From positions 1 through 46,320 of the forward strand of contig CAKRAT010000009.1 of the NCBI GenBank assembly GCA_934295165.1: a stretch of 46,320 nucleotides of DNA, written 5' to 3'. Made by a program: the position numbers and the translations under genes. The notes under the pieces were generated by a model that was not told the origin of the DNA, did no database searches, and saw nothing but the letters and a program-made list of their open reading frames with translations. Each line of letters opens with the position of its first letter. Position 1 is the stretch's first letter. Origin of the DNA: an uncultured Dorea sp. (GTDB lineage: Bacteria > Bacillota > Clostridia > Lachnospirales > Lachnospiraceae). Below, piece after piece: positions 1 to 7,970 of this stretch.

Positions 1-65
1 GAATCGTTAAGATCGGTCAGCGTAAAGGTGATGCAGCTATGGAAGTTCTGATCGAACTTGTATAG
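1..65 (+). CDS. C-terminal end of an unidentified gene (partial)
   Basis: The window opens inside a reading frame whose codons begin at base 3. It encodes about 20 residues ending in ...GDAAMEVLIELV and stops at TAG 63-65. A terminator follows 13 bases later, so this is the last gene of its transcription unit. The piece is too short to assign to a family. Confidence 0.55.
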   Translation, partial: IVKIGQRKGDAAMEVLIELV

Positions 66-78
66 TTAGAAGTCAATT

Positions 79-117
79 AAAAAGGGGGAACTACCGAAAG
101 GGTGTTCCTCCTTTTTT
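79..117 (+). terminator. Rho-independent terminator
   Basis: An A-rich left arm with GGGGGAAC pairs with GTTCCTCC, followed by a run of six T. It closes the unit of the partial gene at the left edge. Confidence 0.8.
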
Positions 118-141
118 GATAAAATTCGATATTGAAACCAG

Positions 142-215
142 AAAAATATATTATATATGCAAACAGTGACTTTGAACGAAGTGAACGGAACAGTTTGCAT
201 ATATAATATATTTTT
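142..215. repeat. Long perfect intergenic hairpin (23-bp arms)
   Basis: Arms 142-164 and 193-215 are perfect inverted repeats of 23 bp, very AT-rich, with A5 outside on the left and T7 outside on the right, so it could terminate transcription both ways. The 28-base loop carries TTTGAACGAAGTGAACGG, related to the loops of the hairpins at 38581-38791 and 39018-39231. Confidence 0.75.
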
Positions 216-290
216 TTCGTACGGAATAATATCTAAGATTTGTTAAAATTCTGACTATAGCGTTAAATTTACTACTATTAACAAATATGA

Positions 291-318
291 TTACAAATTA
301 TCAAATAAATGATATAAT
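291..318 (+). promoter_or_regulatory. Possible promoter of the hydrogenase operon
   Basis: A perfect TATAAT at 313-318 follows a weak -35 TTACAA (291-296) with 16 bases between. Upstream are a TTGTTAA (240-246) and a TTAACAA (278-284), each half of a Rex operator but not spaced as one site. The rest of 216-417 is AT-rich with nothing else recognisable. Confidence 0.4.
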
Positions 319-417
319 ATCGTTAATATACTTGATATGAGATTATGCAAAAAACAGATAATTACAATTGATATTAACTGTAAATTGAAAACAATAAATG
401 GAAGGTAGGAATAAAGA

Positions 418-2250
418 ATGAGCAGACTGGAAATTGCCTCTCCGAAAAGAGCAAAGATTGTAATGGAAGGTCTTTATAAAGACCTGGAAAGAAGAATAGA
501 GTCAAGTCCTCCGGGGTTATGCCCTGTAGATATGGCAAGAGCATTCCTGGAATTATGTCATGCACAGACATGTGGAAAATGTGTTCCCTGTCGTATTGGT
601 TTAGGACAGCTGAATAATTTCATCCGGGAGGTACTGGATGGAAAAGCAACGATGAAGACACTGGATATTATGGAACAGACGGCTCTTTCTATTATGGAAT
701 CTGCAGACTGTGCAATTGGGTATGAAGCAGCCAATATGGTATATAAAGGACTGATCGGGTATCGTGATGATTATATTGAACATATCCAGAATGGAAGATG
801 TACCTGTACATACAACCAGCCTGTACCTTGTGTGTCATTATGTCCGGCACATGTAGATATTCCGGGGTATGTGGCACTGGTAGGAGAGGGAAGATATGCA
901 GATGCAATCCGTTTGTTAAGAAAGGACAACCCATTCCCGACCACATGTGGATTTATCTGTGAGCATCCATGTGAAGCCAGATGTAGAAGAAATATGGTAG
1001 ACGATTCCATCAATATCCGTGGATTAAAACGTGTAGCAGCAGATTTTGCAGGAGAAGTAGATCCGCCACAGTGTGCGCCAAGTACAGGTAAAAAGATTGC
1101 AATCCTTGGCGGCGGCCCTGGAGGATTAAGCGCAGCATATTACCTTCAGCTGATGGGACATCAGACAACTGTATATGAGATGCTTCCTGAACTGGGAGGA
1201 ATGCTTCGTTACGGAATCCCGAACTACAGACTTCCAAAAGAACGTCTGGATGATGATATCCGTGCAATTCTGAAGACAGGAGTACAAATAAAGAATGGTC
1301 TGAAGATAGGACAGGATATTACAATCCAGGAATTAAGACAACAGTATGATGTTGTTCTGATCACAATCGGAGCAAGTACAGATAAAAAATTAGGATTAGT
1401 GAATGAAGATGCAGACGGAATCCTTTCAGCAGTACAGTTCCTGCGTAATGTAGGAAAGAATCAGATCATGGATCTGACGGGAAAAGAAGTCGCTGTTATC
1501 GGTGGAGGTAACGTATCTATGGATGCGGTCCGCACAGCGAAACGTCTGGGGGCAAAGAAGGTAAGCATTGTTTACAGACGAAGAGTTGCAGATATGACGG
1601 CACTTCCGGGTGAAATCGAGGGAGCGGTTGCAGAAGGCATCGAATTACAGACACTGAAGGCACCGTCTTCCATTGACGTAGATGAGAATCATCATGTAAA
1701 GGGAATCTATGTAACACCTCAGATGGTAAGCTCGATCAGAGATGGAAGAGCAAGCATTAAACCTACAGGAGAAGAGGATATTTACATACCATGCGATGTA
1801 TTAATCGTGGCAATTGGACAGAATATTGAGACTCATCACTTCGAACAGGCAGGTATTCCGGTTGAACGTGGTAAGATTGTTACAAAGAGCACCGGAGCAT
1901 TCGAGAACCTTCCGGGAGTATTTGCAGGAGGAGACTGTGCGAGTGGACCGGCTTCGGTTATCAAAGCGATTGCAGCTGCCAAAGTTGTTGCTGCCAACAT
2001 TGATGAATATCTTGGATATCATCATGAAATTTCCTGCGATGTTGAGATTCCGGAAGCACATCTGGATGACCGTACACCTTGCGGAAGAGTGAATCTTACA
2101 GAAAGAGAAGCATGCGAAAGAGTCTGCGATTTTGAGGCAGTGGAAAACTGCATGACAGAAAAAGAAGCGAAACAGGAAGCAGGAAGATGTCTGCGCTGTG
2201 ATCACTTCGGATACGGTATATTTAAGGGAGGCAGAGAGACATTATGGTAA
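418..2250 (+). CDS. NAD(P)H-linked GltD-like flavoprotein with NuoF-type Fe-S head, hydrogenase partner
   Basis: 610 aa. Residues 1-115 resemble the C-terminal [4Fe-4S] domain of NuoF/HydB (C52-x2-C55-x2-C58 and C98), without the FMN/NADH-binding part. Residues 125-540 are a GltD-type (glutamate synthase small subunit) module: cysteines C138, C142, C177, C181, C185 and C189 for Fe-S clusters, FAD motif GGGPGG at 231-236, a second dinucleotide motif IGGGNVSMDA near 361, and GGDCASG near 504. A further CLRC is at 591-594. It probably passes electrons between NAD(P)H and the hydrogenase encoded next, whose start codon overlaps this stop by 7 bases. Start is supported by AGGTAGGA upstream. Direction of electron flow and cofactor choice cannot be read from sequence. 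Not a true glutamate synthase subunit: no GltB is nearby. Confidence 0.85.
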   Translation: MSRLEIASPKRAKIVMEGLYKDLERRIESSPPGLCPVDMARAFLELCHAQTCGKCVPCRIGLGQLNNFIREVLDGKATMKTLDIMEQTALSIMESADCAIGYEAANMVYKGLIGYRDDYIEHIQNGRCTCTYNQPVPCVSLCPAHVDIPGYVALVGEGRYADAIRLLRKDNPFPTTCGFICEHPCEARCRRNMVDDSINIRGLKRVAADFAGEVDPPQCAPSTGKKIAILGGGPGGLSAAYYLQLMGHQTTVYEMLPELGGMLRYGIPNYRLPKERLDDDIRAILKTGVQIKNGLKIGQDITIQELRQQYDVVLITIGASTDKKLGLVNEDADGILSAVQFLRNVGKNQIMDLTGKEVAVIGGGNVSMDAVRTAKRLGAKKVSIVYRRRVADMTALPGEIEGAVAEGIELQTLKAPSSIDVDENHHVKGIYVTPQMVSSIRDGRASIKPTGEEDIYIPCDVLIVAIGQNIETHHFEQAGIPVERGKIVTKSTGAFENLPGVFAGGDCASGPASVIKAIAAAKVVAANIDEYLGYHHEISCDVEIPEAHLDDRTPCGRVNLTEREACERVCDFEAVENCMTEKEAKQEAGRCLRCDHFGYGIFKGGRETLW

Positions 2251-3980
2251 ATCTTACAATAGACGGAAGAGAGATAACAGTAAAAGAGAATACCACGATC
2301 ATGGAAGCTGCAGCCCAGAACGGGATTCCAATCCCGAAACTTTGTTATTTAAAAGGAATCAATGAAATTGCGGCCTGTCGTGTCTGCGTGGTAGAACTGG
2401 AAGGAAAAGAGAAACTGATTACTTCCTGCAATAATGTTGCAAAAGAAGGTATGGTCATTCATACAAACAGCCCGAAAGTAAGAAGACACAGAAGAACGAC
2501 AGTAGAGTTGATTCTGTCACAGCATGACTGCGAATGTGTAACCTGTTCAAGAAGTGGGAACTGCAGTCTGCAGACGGTTGCAAATGATCTGAATATTATA
2601 GAAATTCCATTTAAGATGGAGATTGAACGCCAGCCATGGAATAAAGAATTCCCGCTGATCAGGGATTCTTCTAAGTGTATCAAATGTATGCGCTGCGTGC
2701 AGGTCTGTGAAAAAGTACAGGGACTTGGCATATGGGATGTGGAAGGAACCGGATCAAGAACCACGATCAATGTGGCTGGTCACAGGACAATAGAAGAGGC
2801 TGACTGTGCATTATGCGGACAGTGTATTACACATTGCCCGGTTGGTGCATTAAGAGGAAGAGATGATACAGAAGATATATGGGATGCAATTGCAGATCCG
2901 GATAAGATTGTAGTTGCACAGGTGGCTCCGGCTGTCAGAACAGCATGGGGCGAGGAATTTGGACTTTCCGATGAAGAAGCAACGGTTGGAAAGATTCTTG
3001 ATGCTTTGAAGAGAATGGGAGTCGACTATGCATTTGACACCACATTTTCAGCCGACTTGACGATCATGGAAGAAGGGACGGAATTTTTGCACAGATTTAC
3101 TGCAGGGGAATTAAAAGAGCGTCCGATGTTTACTTCCTGTTGTCCGGGATGGCTTAGATTTATCAAATCACAGTATCCACATCTGGTGAGACAGCTCTCA
3201 ACTGCAAAATCACCGCAGCAGATGTTTGGAGCAGTGATGAAGACATACTTTGCAGAGAAGCTTGGGGTATCGCCTGAGAAAATCTACACAGTGTCTGTAA
3301 TGCCATGTGTGGCAAAAAAAGGGGAAAAGGAGATGGAACTGTTCTATCAGGAATATGCGGGACATGATATCGATACAGTTATTACGACAAGAGAACTGAC
3401 AAAGATGATCAAATCAGCGCATATCAGTCCGGACACACTTGTGGATATTGACAGTGACCGGCCAATGCAGGATGGAACGGGAGCAGGAGTAATTTTTGGA
3501 GCAACAGGAGGTGTAATGGAGGCAGCTCTCCGTACTGCATACTATCTGCTTAAGAGTGAGAACCCGGCGGAAGATGCATTTAAAGCTGTAAGAAGCACCG
3601 GATTCAATGAGAATGACGGAATCCAGGAGGCAGATTTCCAGATTGATAATGTAACTGTCAGAACGGCTGCGGTCAGTGGTCTGGGGAATGCCCGGGCGCT
3701 TCTGGACCGTATTAACAAAGGAGAAGTACATTACGATTTTGTAGAAGTCATGGCTTGTCCTGGAGGATGCGTAGGAGGCGGCGGACAGCCAATCCACGAT
3801 GGAAGAGAGATGGCATATGAAAGAGGCCGGAAGCTCTATCATCTGGATGAGAATGCAAAACGCAGATTTTCGCATGAGAATCAGGACGTGCGGAAAATGT
3901 ATGAAGAATATTTTGTAAAACCGAACTCACCGAAATCACACATGCTGTTACATACAGAGCATAAACTGGATAGATTTTAA
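2244..3980 (+). CDS. [FeFe] hydrogenase, large four-accessory-cluster type
   Basis: 578 aa, the size of Clostridium pasteurianum CpI. In order: plant-type [2Fe-2S] domain (C34, C45, C48, C62); His-ligated cluster (H94, C98, C101, C107); two [4Fe-4S] clusters (C145, C148, C151, C155 and C188, C191, C194, C198); then the H-cluster domain with TSCCPGW (C299, C300), MPCVAKKGE (C355) and the third motif around EVMACPGGC (C505, C509). All H-cluster ligands are present, so it should be active in H2 production or uptake in the cytoplasm. It overlaps the flavoprotein gene by 7 bases with AAGGGAGG upstream, implying translational coupling and a two-subunit enzyme. From memory, the GltD association corresponds to group A2 of [FeFe] hydrogenases, whose role is unsettled. 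No maturases (HydE, F, G) lie in the window. Confidence 0.95.
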   Translation: MVNLTIDGREITVKENTTIMEAAAQNGIPIPKLCYLKGINEIAACRVCVVELEGKEKLITSCNNVAKEGMVIHTNSPKVRRHRRTTVELILSQHDCECVTCSRSGNCSLQTVANDLNIIEIPFKMEIERQPWNKEFPLIRDSSKCIKCMRCVQVCEKVQGLGIWDVEGTGSRTTINVAGHRTIEEADCALCGQCITHCPVGALRGRDDTEDIWDAIADPDKIVVAQVAPAVRTAWGEEFGLSDEEATVGKILDALKRMGVDYAFDTTFSADLTIMEEGTEFLHRFTAGELKERPMFTSCCPGWLRFIKSQYPHLVRQLSTAKSPQQMFGAVMKTYFAEKLGVSPEKIYTVSVMPCVAKKGEKEMELFYQEYAGHDIDTVITTRELTKMIKSAHISPDTLVDIDSDRPMQDGTGAGVIFGATGGVMEAALRTAYYLLKSENPAEDAFKAVRSTGFNENDGIQEADFQIDNVTVRTAAVSGLGNARALLDRINKGEVHYDFVEVMACPGGCVGGGGQPIHDGREMAYERGRKLYHLDENAKRRFSHENQDVRKMYEEYFVKPNSPKSHMLLHTEHKLDRF

Positions 3981-4021
3981 ACATCAGATTACAGGTCGAA
4001 AATCACACGGTGAAAAGCTAT

Positions 4022-4039
4022 CTGTTAAAGAATTATCAA
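4022..4039 (+). promoter_or_regulatory. Rex-like operator 1 upstream of adhE
   Basis: CTGTTAAAGAATTATCAA matches the Rex consensus TTGTTAA-N4-TTAACAA at 12 of 14 defined bases. It lies 45 bp, centre to centre, upstream of a second Rex-like site over the promoter. Rex senses the NADH/NAD ratio and is known to control adhE in Firmicutes; binding here is inferred. Confidence 0.5.
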
Positions 4040-4066
4040 ATATGTGAAAAAAATGTCAAGATGTTA

Positions 4067-4095
4067 TTGACAAAGAATTAACAAGCGGTTATACT
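4067..4095 (+). promoter_or_regulatory. adhE promoter with overlapping Rex-like operator 2
   Basis: TTGACA (4067-4072), 17 bases, TATACT (4090-4095) is a near-consensus vegetative promoter. The stretch TTGACAAAGAATTAACAA (4067-4084) also fits the Rex consensus at 12 of 14 bases and covers the -35 and half of the spacer, so binding would block RNA polymerase. Confidence 0.7.
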
Positions 4096-4139
4096 TAGAC
4101 CATCGAAAACAAACAAAAACTCACAGGAGGATAATCAAC

Positions 4140-6761
4140 ATGGCGACAAAGAAAAAAGAGAATGTAGTACCAGAGATTATTGACAATGTAGAAGCTCTCG
4201 AAGCTAAGATGAAAGCAATGAGAGAAGCTCAGAAAAAATTTGCTACCTATACACAGGAACAGGTAGACAAGATCTTTTTTGAAGCAGCGATGGCAGCAAA
4301 TAAGATGCGTATCCCACTCGCTAAGATGGCAGTAGAAGAGACAGGACGTGGTCTTGTAGAAGATAAGATTATCAAAAACCATTACGCAGCTGAGTACATT
4401 TATAATAAGTATAAAAATGACAAGACATGCGGCGTGATCGAAGAAGACAAAGCGTACGGAATTAAAAAGATTGCAGAACCAGTTGGTCTGGTAGCAGCGG
4501 TTATCCCAACTACAAACCCGACATCAACAGCAATCTTCAAAACATTGATCTGTTTGAAAACAAGAAATGCAATCATCATCAGCCCACACCCGGCAGCAAA
4601 GGCATGTACAATTGCAGCAGCGAAAGTTGTTCTTGATGCAGCAGTAAAAGCCGGAGCACCGGAAGGAATCATCGGATGGATTGATGTTCCTTCATTAGAG
4701 CTGACAACAACAGTTATGAAAGATGCAGATGAGATTCTTGCAACAGGTGGTCCTGGAATGGTTAAATCTGCATACTCTTCAGGAAAACCGGCACTTGGTG
4801 TTGGACCTGGTAACACACCTGTTATCATTGATGATTCCGCAGATATTAAGATGGCAGTTAACTCCATCATCCATTCTAAGACATTTGACAATGGTATGAT
4901 CTGTGCTTCTGAACAGTCAGTAACTGTACTGGACAGCATCTATGATGAAGTTAAGAAAGAATTTGCATACCGTGGATGCTACTTCCTCAAAAAGGGAGAA
5001 GAACTTGATAAAGTTCGTAAGACAATCATCATCAACGGTGCATTAAATAATAAGATTCCTGGAAAATCAGCATATGAGATCGCTAAGTTAGCAGGTGTTG
5101 AAGTACCAAAAGCTACAAAGATCCTGATCGGTGAAGTAGAATCTGTTGATATTTCAGAAGAATTTGCACATGAGAAATTATCTCCTGTACTGGCTATGTA
5201 CAGAGCGAAGACATTTGATGAAGCTCTTGCAAAAGCAGAACAGCTTGTTGCTGACGGTGGATATGGACATACATCATCACTTTATGTACATCCGGCTCAG
5301 ACAGAAAAGATCGAGAAACATCAGCAGGCTATGAAGACTTGCCGTATCCTGATCAATACACCTTCATCACAGGGTGGTATCGGAGATCTTTATAACTTTG
5401 GTCTTGCTCCATCTCTTACACTTGGATGTGGTTCTTGGGGAGGAAACTCTGTATCTGAGAACGTAGGTGTGAAACACCTGATCAATATCAAGACAGTTGC
5501 AGAGAGGAGAGAAAACATGCTGTGGTTTAGAACACCTGAAAAAGTATACTTTAAGAAAGGCTGCATGCCTGTAGCATTAGATGAACTCGGAACTGTAATG
5601 CACAAGAAGAAAGCGTTCATCGTAACAGACAGTTTCCTGTACAAGAATGGTTATGTAAAACCAATCGAAGATAAATTAGATCAGATGGGAATCCAGCATA
5701 CATGCTTCTTTGAAGTAGCTCCGGATCCAACTCTGCAGTGTGCTAGAAGAGGTGTAGAACAGATCAGAGCATTCGAGCCTGACACAATCATCGCTCTTGG
5801 TGGTGGATCTGCAATGGATGCTGGAAAGATCATGTGGTTAATGTATGAGCATCCGGAAGCAAAATTCGAAGATATGGCTATGGACTTCATGGATATCCGT
5901 AAGAGAGTATATACATTCCCTAAGATGGGAGAGAAAGCTTACTTCGTAGCAATTCCGACATCTTCAGGAACTGGTTCAGAAGTAACTCCATTCGCGATCA
6001 TCACAGATGCAGATACAGGAGTAAAATGGCCTATCACAGACTACGAATTAATGCCTAATATGGCTATCGTAGATGTTGACAATGCAATGACAGCACCTAA
6101 GGGACTGACAAGTGCATCTGGTATTGATGTTATGACACATGCAATCGAGGCTTATGTTTCTATCATGGCTACAGACTATACAGACGGTCTTGCTATGAAG
6201 GCAGTAAAAGCTGTATTTGATTACTTACCATCTGCATATGAGAATGGTGCTAACGATCCGATCGCAAGAGAGAAGATGGCAAATGCTTCCTGCATGGCTG
6301 GTATGGCATTCGCAAATGCATTCCTTGGACTGAACCATTCAATGGCTCACAAACTTGGAGCATTCCATCACCTGCCACACGGTATTGCTAACGCTGTAAT
6401 CCTTACAGATGTAATGCGTTACAATGCTTCAGAAGTACCTACAAGAATGGGAACATTCTCTCAGTATCAGTATCCACATGCACTTGCAAGATACGCCGAA
6501 TTAGGACGTTTTGCAGGATGCAAAGGTAAGACAGACGAAGAAGTATTCGAGAACTTCATTGCAAAACTGGAAGAACTGAAAGACAAGATCGGTATCAAGA
6601 AGACAATCAAAGATTACGGTGTAGATGAGAAATACTTCCTGGATACATTGGATGAGATGACAGAGCAGGCATTCAATGACCAGTGTACAGGGGCTAACCC
6701 AAGATATCCTCTTATGAGTGAGATGAAAGAAATCTACCTGAAATGCTATTATGGAAAATAA
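4140..6761 (+). CDS. adhE: Bifunctional acetaldehyde-CoA/alcohol dehydrogenase
   Basis: 873 aa, full family length. Residues 1-440 form the CoA-acylating aldehyde dehydrogenase with catalytic C255 in NGMICASEQ. Residues 460-873 are the iron-dependent alcohol dehydrogenase with the nucleotide motif ALGGGSAMDAGK and iron-site histidines in the stretches GIDVMTHAIEAY and LNHSMAHKLGAFHHLPHG. It turns acetyl-CoA into ethanol in two NADH-consuming steps, usually as spirosomes. The ribosome site ACAGGAGG sits 10 bases before ATG. Codon use (many GTT, CTT and ATC) suggests high expression compared with neighbours. It has its own promoter with Rex-like sites and its own terminator, separate from the hydrogenase operon. 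Confidence 0.97.
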   Translation: MATKKKENVVPEIIDNVEALEAKMKAMREAQKKFATYTQEQVDKIFFEAAMAANKMRIPLAKMAVEETGRGLVEDKIIKNHYAAEYIYNKYKNDKTCGVIEEDKAYGIKKIAEPVGLVAAVIPTTNPTSTAIFKTLICLKTRNAIIISPHPAAKACTIAAAKVVLDAAVKAGAPEGIIGWIDVPSLELTTTVMKDADEILATGGPGMVKSAYSSGKPALGVGPGNTPVIIDDSADIKMAVNSIIHSKTFDNGMICASEQSVTVLDSIYDEVKKEFAYRGCYFLKKGEELDKVRKTIIINGALNNKIPGKSAYEIAKLAGVEVPKATKILIGEVESVDISEEFAHEKLSPVLAMYRAKTFDEALAKAEQLVADGGYGHTSSLYVHPAQTEKIEKHQQAMKTCRILINTPSSQGGIGDLYNFGLAPSLTLGCGSWGGNSVSENVGVKHLINIKTVAERRENMLWFRTPEKVYFKKGCMPVALDELGTVMHKKKAFIVTDSFLYKNGYVKPIEDKLDQMGIQHTCFFEVAPDPTLQCARRGVEQIRAFEPDTIIALGGGSAMDAGKIMWLMYEHPEAKFEDMAMDFMDIRKRVYTFPKMGEKAYFVAIPTSSGTGSEVTPFAIITDADTGVKWPITDYELMPNMAIVDVDNAMTAPKGLTSASGIDVMTHAIEAYVSIMATDYTDGLAMKAVKAVFDYLPSAYENGANDPIAREKMANASCMAGMAFANAFLGLNHSMAHKLGAFHHLPHGIANAVILTDVMRYNASEVPTRMGTFSQYQYPHALARYAELGRFAGCKGKTDEEVFENFIAKLEELKDKIGIKKTIKDYGVDEKYFLDTLDEMTEQAFNDQCTGANPRYPLMSEMKEIYLKCYYGK

Positions 6762-6823
6762 AAAAGGCGTAAATATAATATCCATGAGTTTTTGTTTGCA
6801 GGTTGGATAATGTATTGAGCATA

Positions 6824-6857
6824 GAAAAAGTGCAGTGTTTACCGCTGCACTTTTTCT
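6824..6857 (+). terminator. Terminator of adhE
   Basis: Perfect 12-bp stem GAAAAAGTGCAG / CTGCACTTTTTC with a 9-base loop; the T-run lies in the right arm. Directly behind it a 19-bp unit is duplicated in tandem (6855-6873 and 6874-6892). Confidence 0.85.
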
Positions 6858-6969
6858 TGTGTAAAGAAAGATGTCTTGTGTAAAGAAAGATGAAAAAAAG
6901 GGAAGGGACAAATTAGCTTAGAAATACTTTTAGGACCTGCGCGGTAACAAAGGAAATAGACAGACAAAA

Positions 6970-6987
6970 CTGTTAAAAAAATAACAA
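6970..6987 (+). promoter_or_regulatory. Possible Rex-like site upstream of the kinase-like gene
   Basis: CTGTTAAAAAAATAACAA fits TTGTTAA-N4-TTAACAA at 12 of 14 bases, but the region is very AT-rich, so chance is possible. It lies 46 bases upstream of the -35 of the next gene. The rest of 6893-7032 shows nothing recognisable. Confidence 0.3.
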
Positions 6988-7032
6988 TAAATAAAGATAA
7001 TAAAAAATAGTGAAAAAAATATCAAAAAACTC

Positions 7033-7061
7033 TTTAAAAATCTGATAATAAGGTATATAAT
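7033..7061 (+). promoter_or_regulatory. Promoter of the APH-fold gene
   Basis: TTTAAA (7033-7038), 17 bases, TATAAT (7056-7061). Confidence 0.5.
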
Positions 7062-7114
7062 ACAGATAACAAAAAAGAAAAGGGCTAAAGATTCAATAAA
7101 AAGGAGGAATCTGT

Positions 7115-7870
7115 ATGAAGCTCGAGAAGAAAAATTTAATCGTAGAGAGACCTTATAAATCAGTTTATAAGACAGAAGAAGGAATTGTAAAAATATTTGC
7201 AACAGATCATCCGAAGTCAGCGGTATTTAACGAAGCATTGAATACAGTGAAGGTTGAAGAAACGGGATTAGATATTCCGAAATTGAAAGAGGTAACTCAG
7301 ATTAATGGAGAATGGGCACTGATCATTGAAAACAGAGAAGGAAAAACTTTGGAAGAAATGATGAAAGTTGACCGTGCAAATCTTGAGAAATATATGTCGG
7401 ATTTTGTAGATCTGCAGTTGAAAGTACAGAGTAAAACGGCCACAACATTACCAAAATTAAAAGATAAACTGGCGGAAGAAATAAGAAATCTGAAAGTTCT
7501 GGATGCAACGGAGCGTTATGAACTGCTGACCAGACTGGAAGGTATGCCGAAACATACAAAATTATGTCATGGTGATTTTAATCCAAGTAATGTAATTGTT
7601 GAAAAGAACGGAAAGATGACAGTGATTGACTGGGCACATGCTTCGCAGGGAAATGCAAGTGCAGATGCAGCAATGACATATCTGTTATTTTCATTACACG
7701 ATCAGGAAAGCGCAGATCTTTATCTTAAGTTATTCTGTAAGAAGAGTGATACTGCAAGACAGTATGTAGAGCAATGGCTGCCAATTGTAGCTGCAGCAGA
7801 GCTTGAGAAAGATATCCGTCTGGAAAAAGACTTCCTGATGAAATGGATTGATATTATGGATTATGAATAA
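7115..7870 (+). CDS. APH/choline kinase-fold phosphotransferase
   Basis: 251 aa. It carries the catalytic loop HGDFNPSN (H152, D154, N159) and the metal-binding Asp in VIDWAHAS (D172), the hallmarks of the aminoglycoside phosphotransferase / choline kinase superfamily. Chromosomal members in gut Firmicutes are usually small-molecule kinases (choline, homoserine, sugars) rather than resistance enzymes; the substrate cannot be told here. AAGGAGG lies 7 bases before ATG. It is a single-gene unit with its own promoter and terminator. A possible Rex-like site upstream hints at redox control, weakly supported. Confidence 0.8.
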   Translation: MKLEKKNLIVERPYKSVYKTEEGIVKIFATDHPKSAVFNEALNTVKVEETGLDIPKLKEVTQINGEWALIIENREGKTLEEMMKVDRANLEKYMSDFVDLQLKVQSKTATTLPKLKDKLAEEIRNLKVLDATERYELLTRLEGMPKHTKLCHGDFNPSNVIVEKNGKMTVIDWAHASQGNASADAAMTYLLFSLHDQESADLYLKLFCKKSDTARQYVEQWLPIVAAAELEKDIRLEKDFLMKWIDIMDYE

Positions 7871-7886
7871 CCGGCAAGGTTCTAAC

Positions 7887-7917
7887 AAAAATAAGCCTCA
7901 TTTGAGGCTTATTTTTT
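7887..7917 (+). terminator. Terminator of the APH-fold gene
   Basis: Stem AAAATAAGCCTC / GAGGCTTATTTT with a 4-base loop and a T-run. It points toward the convergent cell wall hydrolase gene and may serve both. Confidence 0.85.
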
Positions 7918-7918
7918 A

Positions 7919-7954
7919 TACCAAAGTGTGCAAGAAAAGCTGCCAGTGACAGGT
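7919..7954. repeat. Post-terminator dispersed repeat, copy 1
   Basis: Begins immediately behind a terminator and reads TACCAAAGTGTGC followed by a form of the core GAARAAGCTGTCAGTGGCAG. Related copies are at 14146, 37801 and 45593, each also directly behind a terminator. Confidence 0.5.
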
Positions 7955-7970
7955 TGTCCGTATAACAGGT

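Noticed and set aside
418..2250. Glutamate synthase small subunit
   Set aside because: NuoF-type Fe-S head and overlap with the hydrogenase gene, and no large GltB subunit nearby, point to a hydrogenase partner instead.
4400..4939. 179-codon open frame antisense to adhE
   Set aside because: Lies wholly within a certain gene, has no ribosome site or recognisable domain, and mirrors the codon pattern of adhE.
7115..7870. Aminoglycoside resistance gene
   Set aside because: Has only the general kinase-fold motifs; chromosomal housekeeping context and no mobile element beside it.
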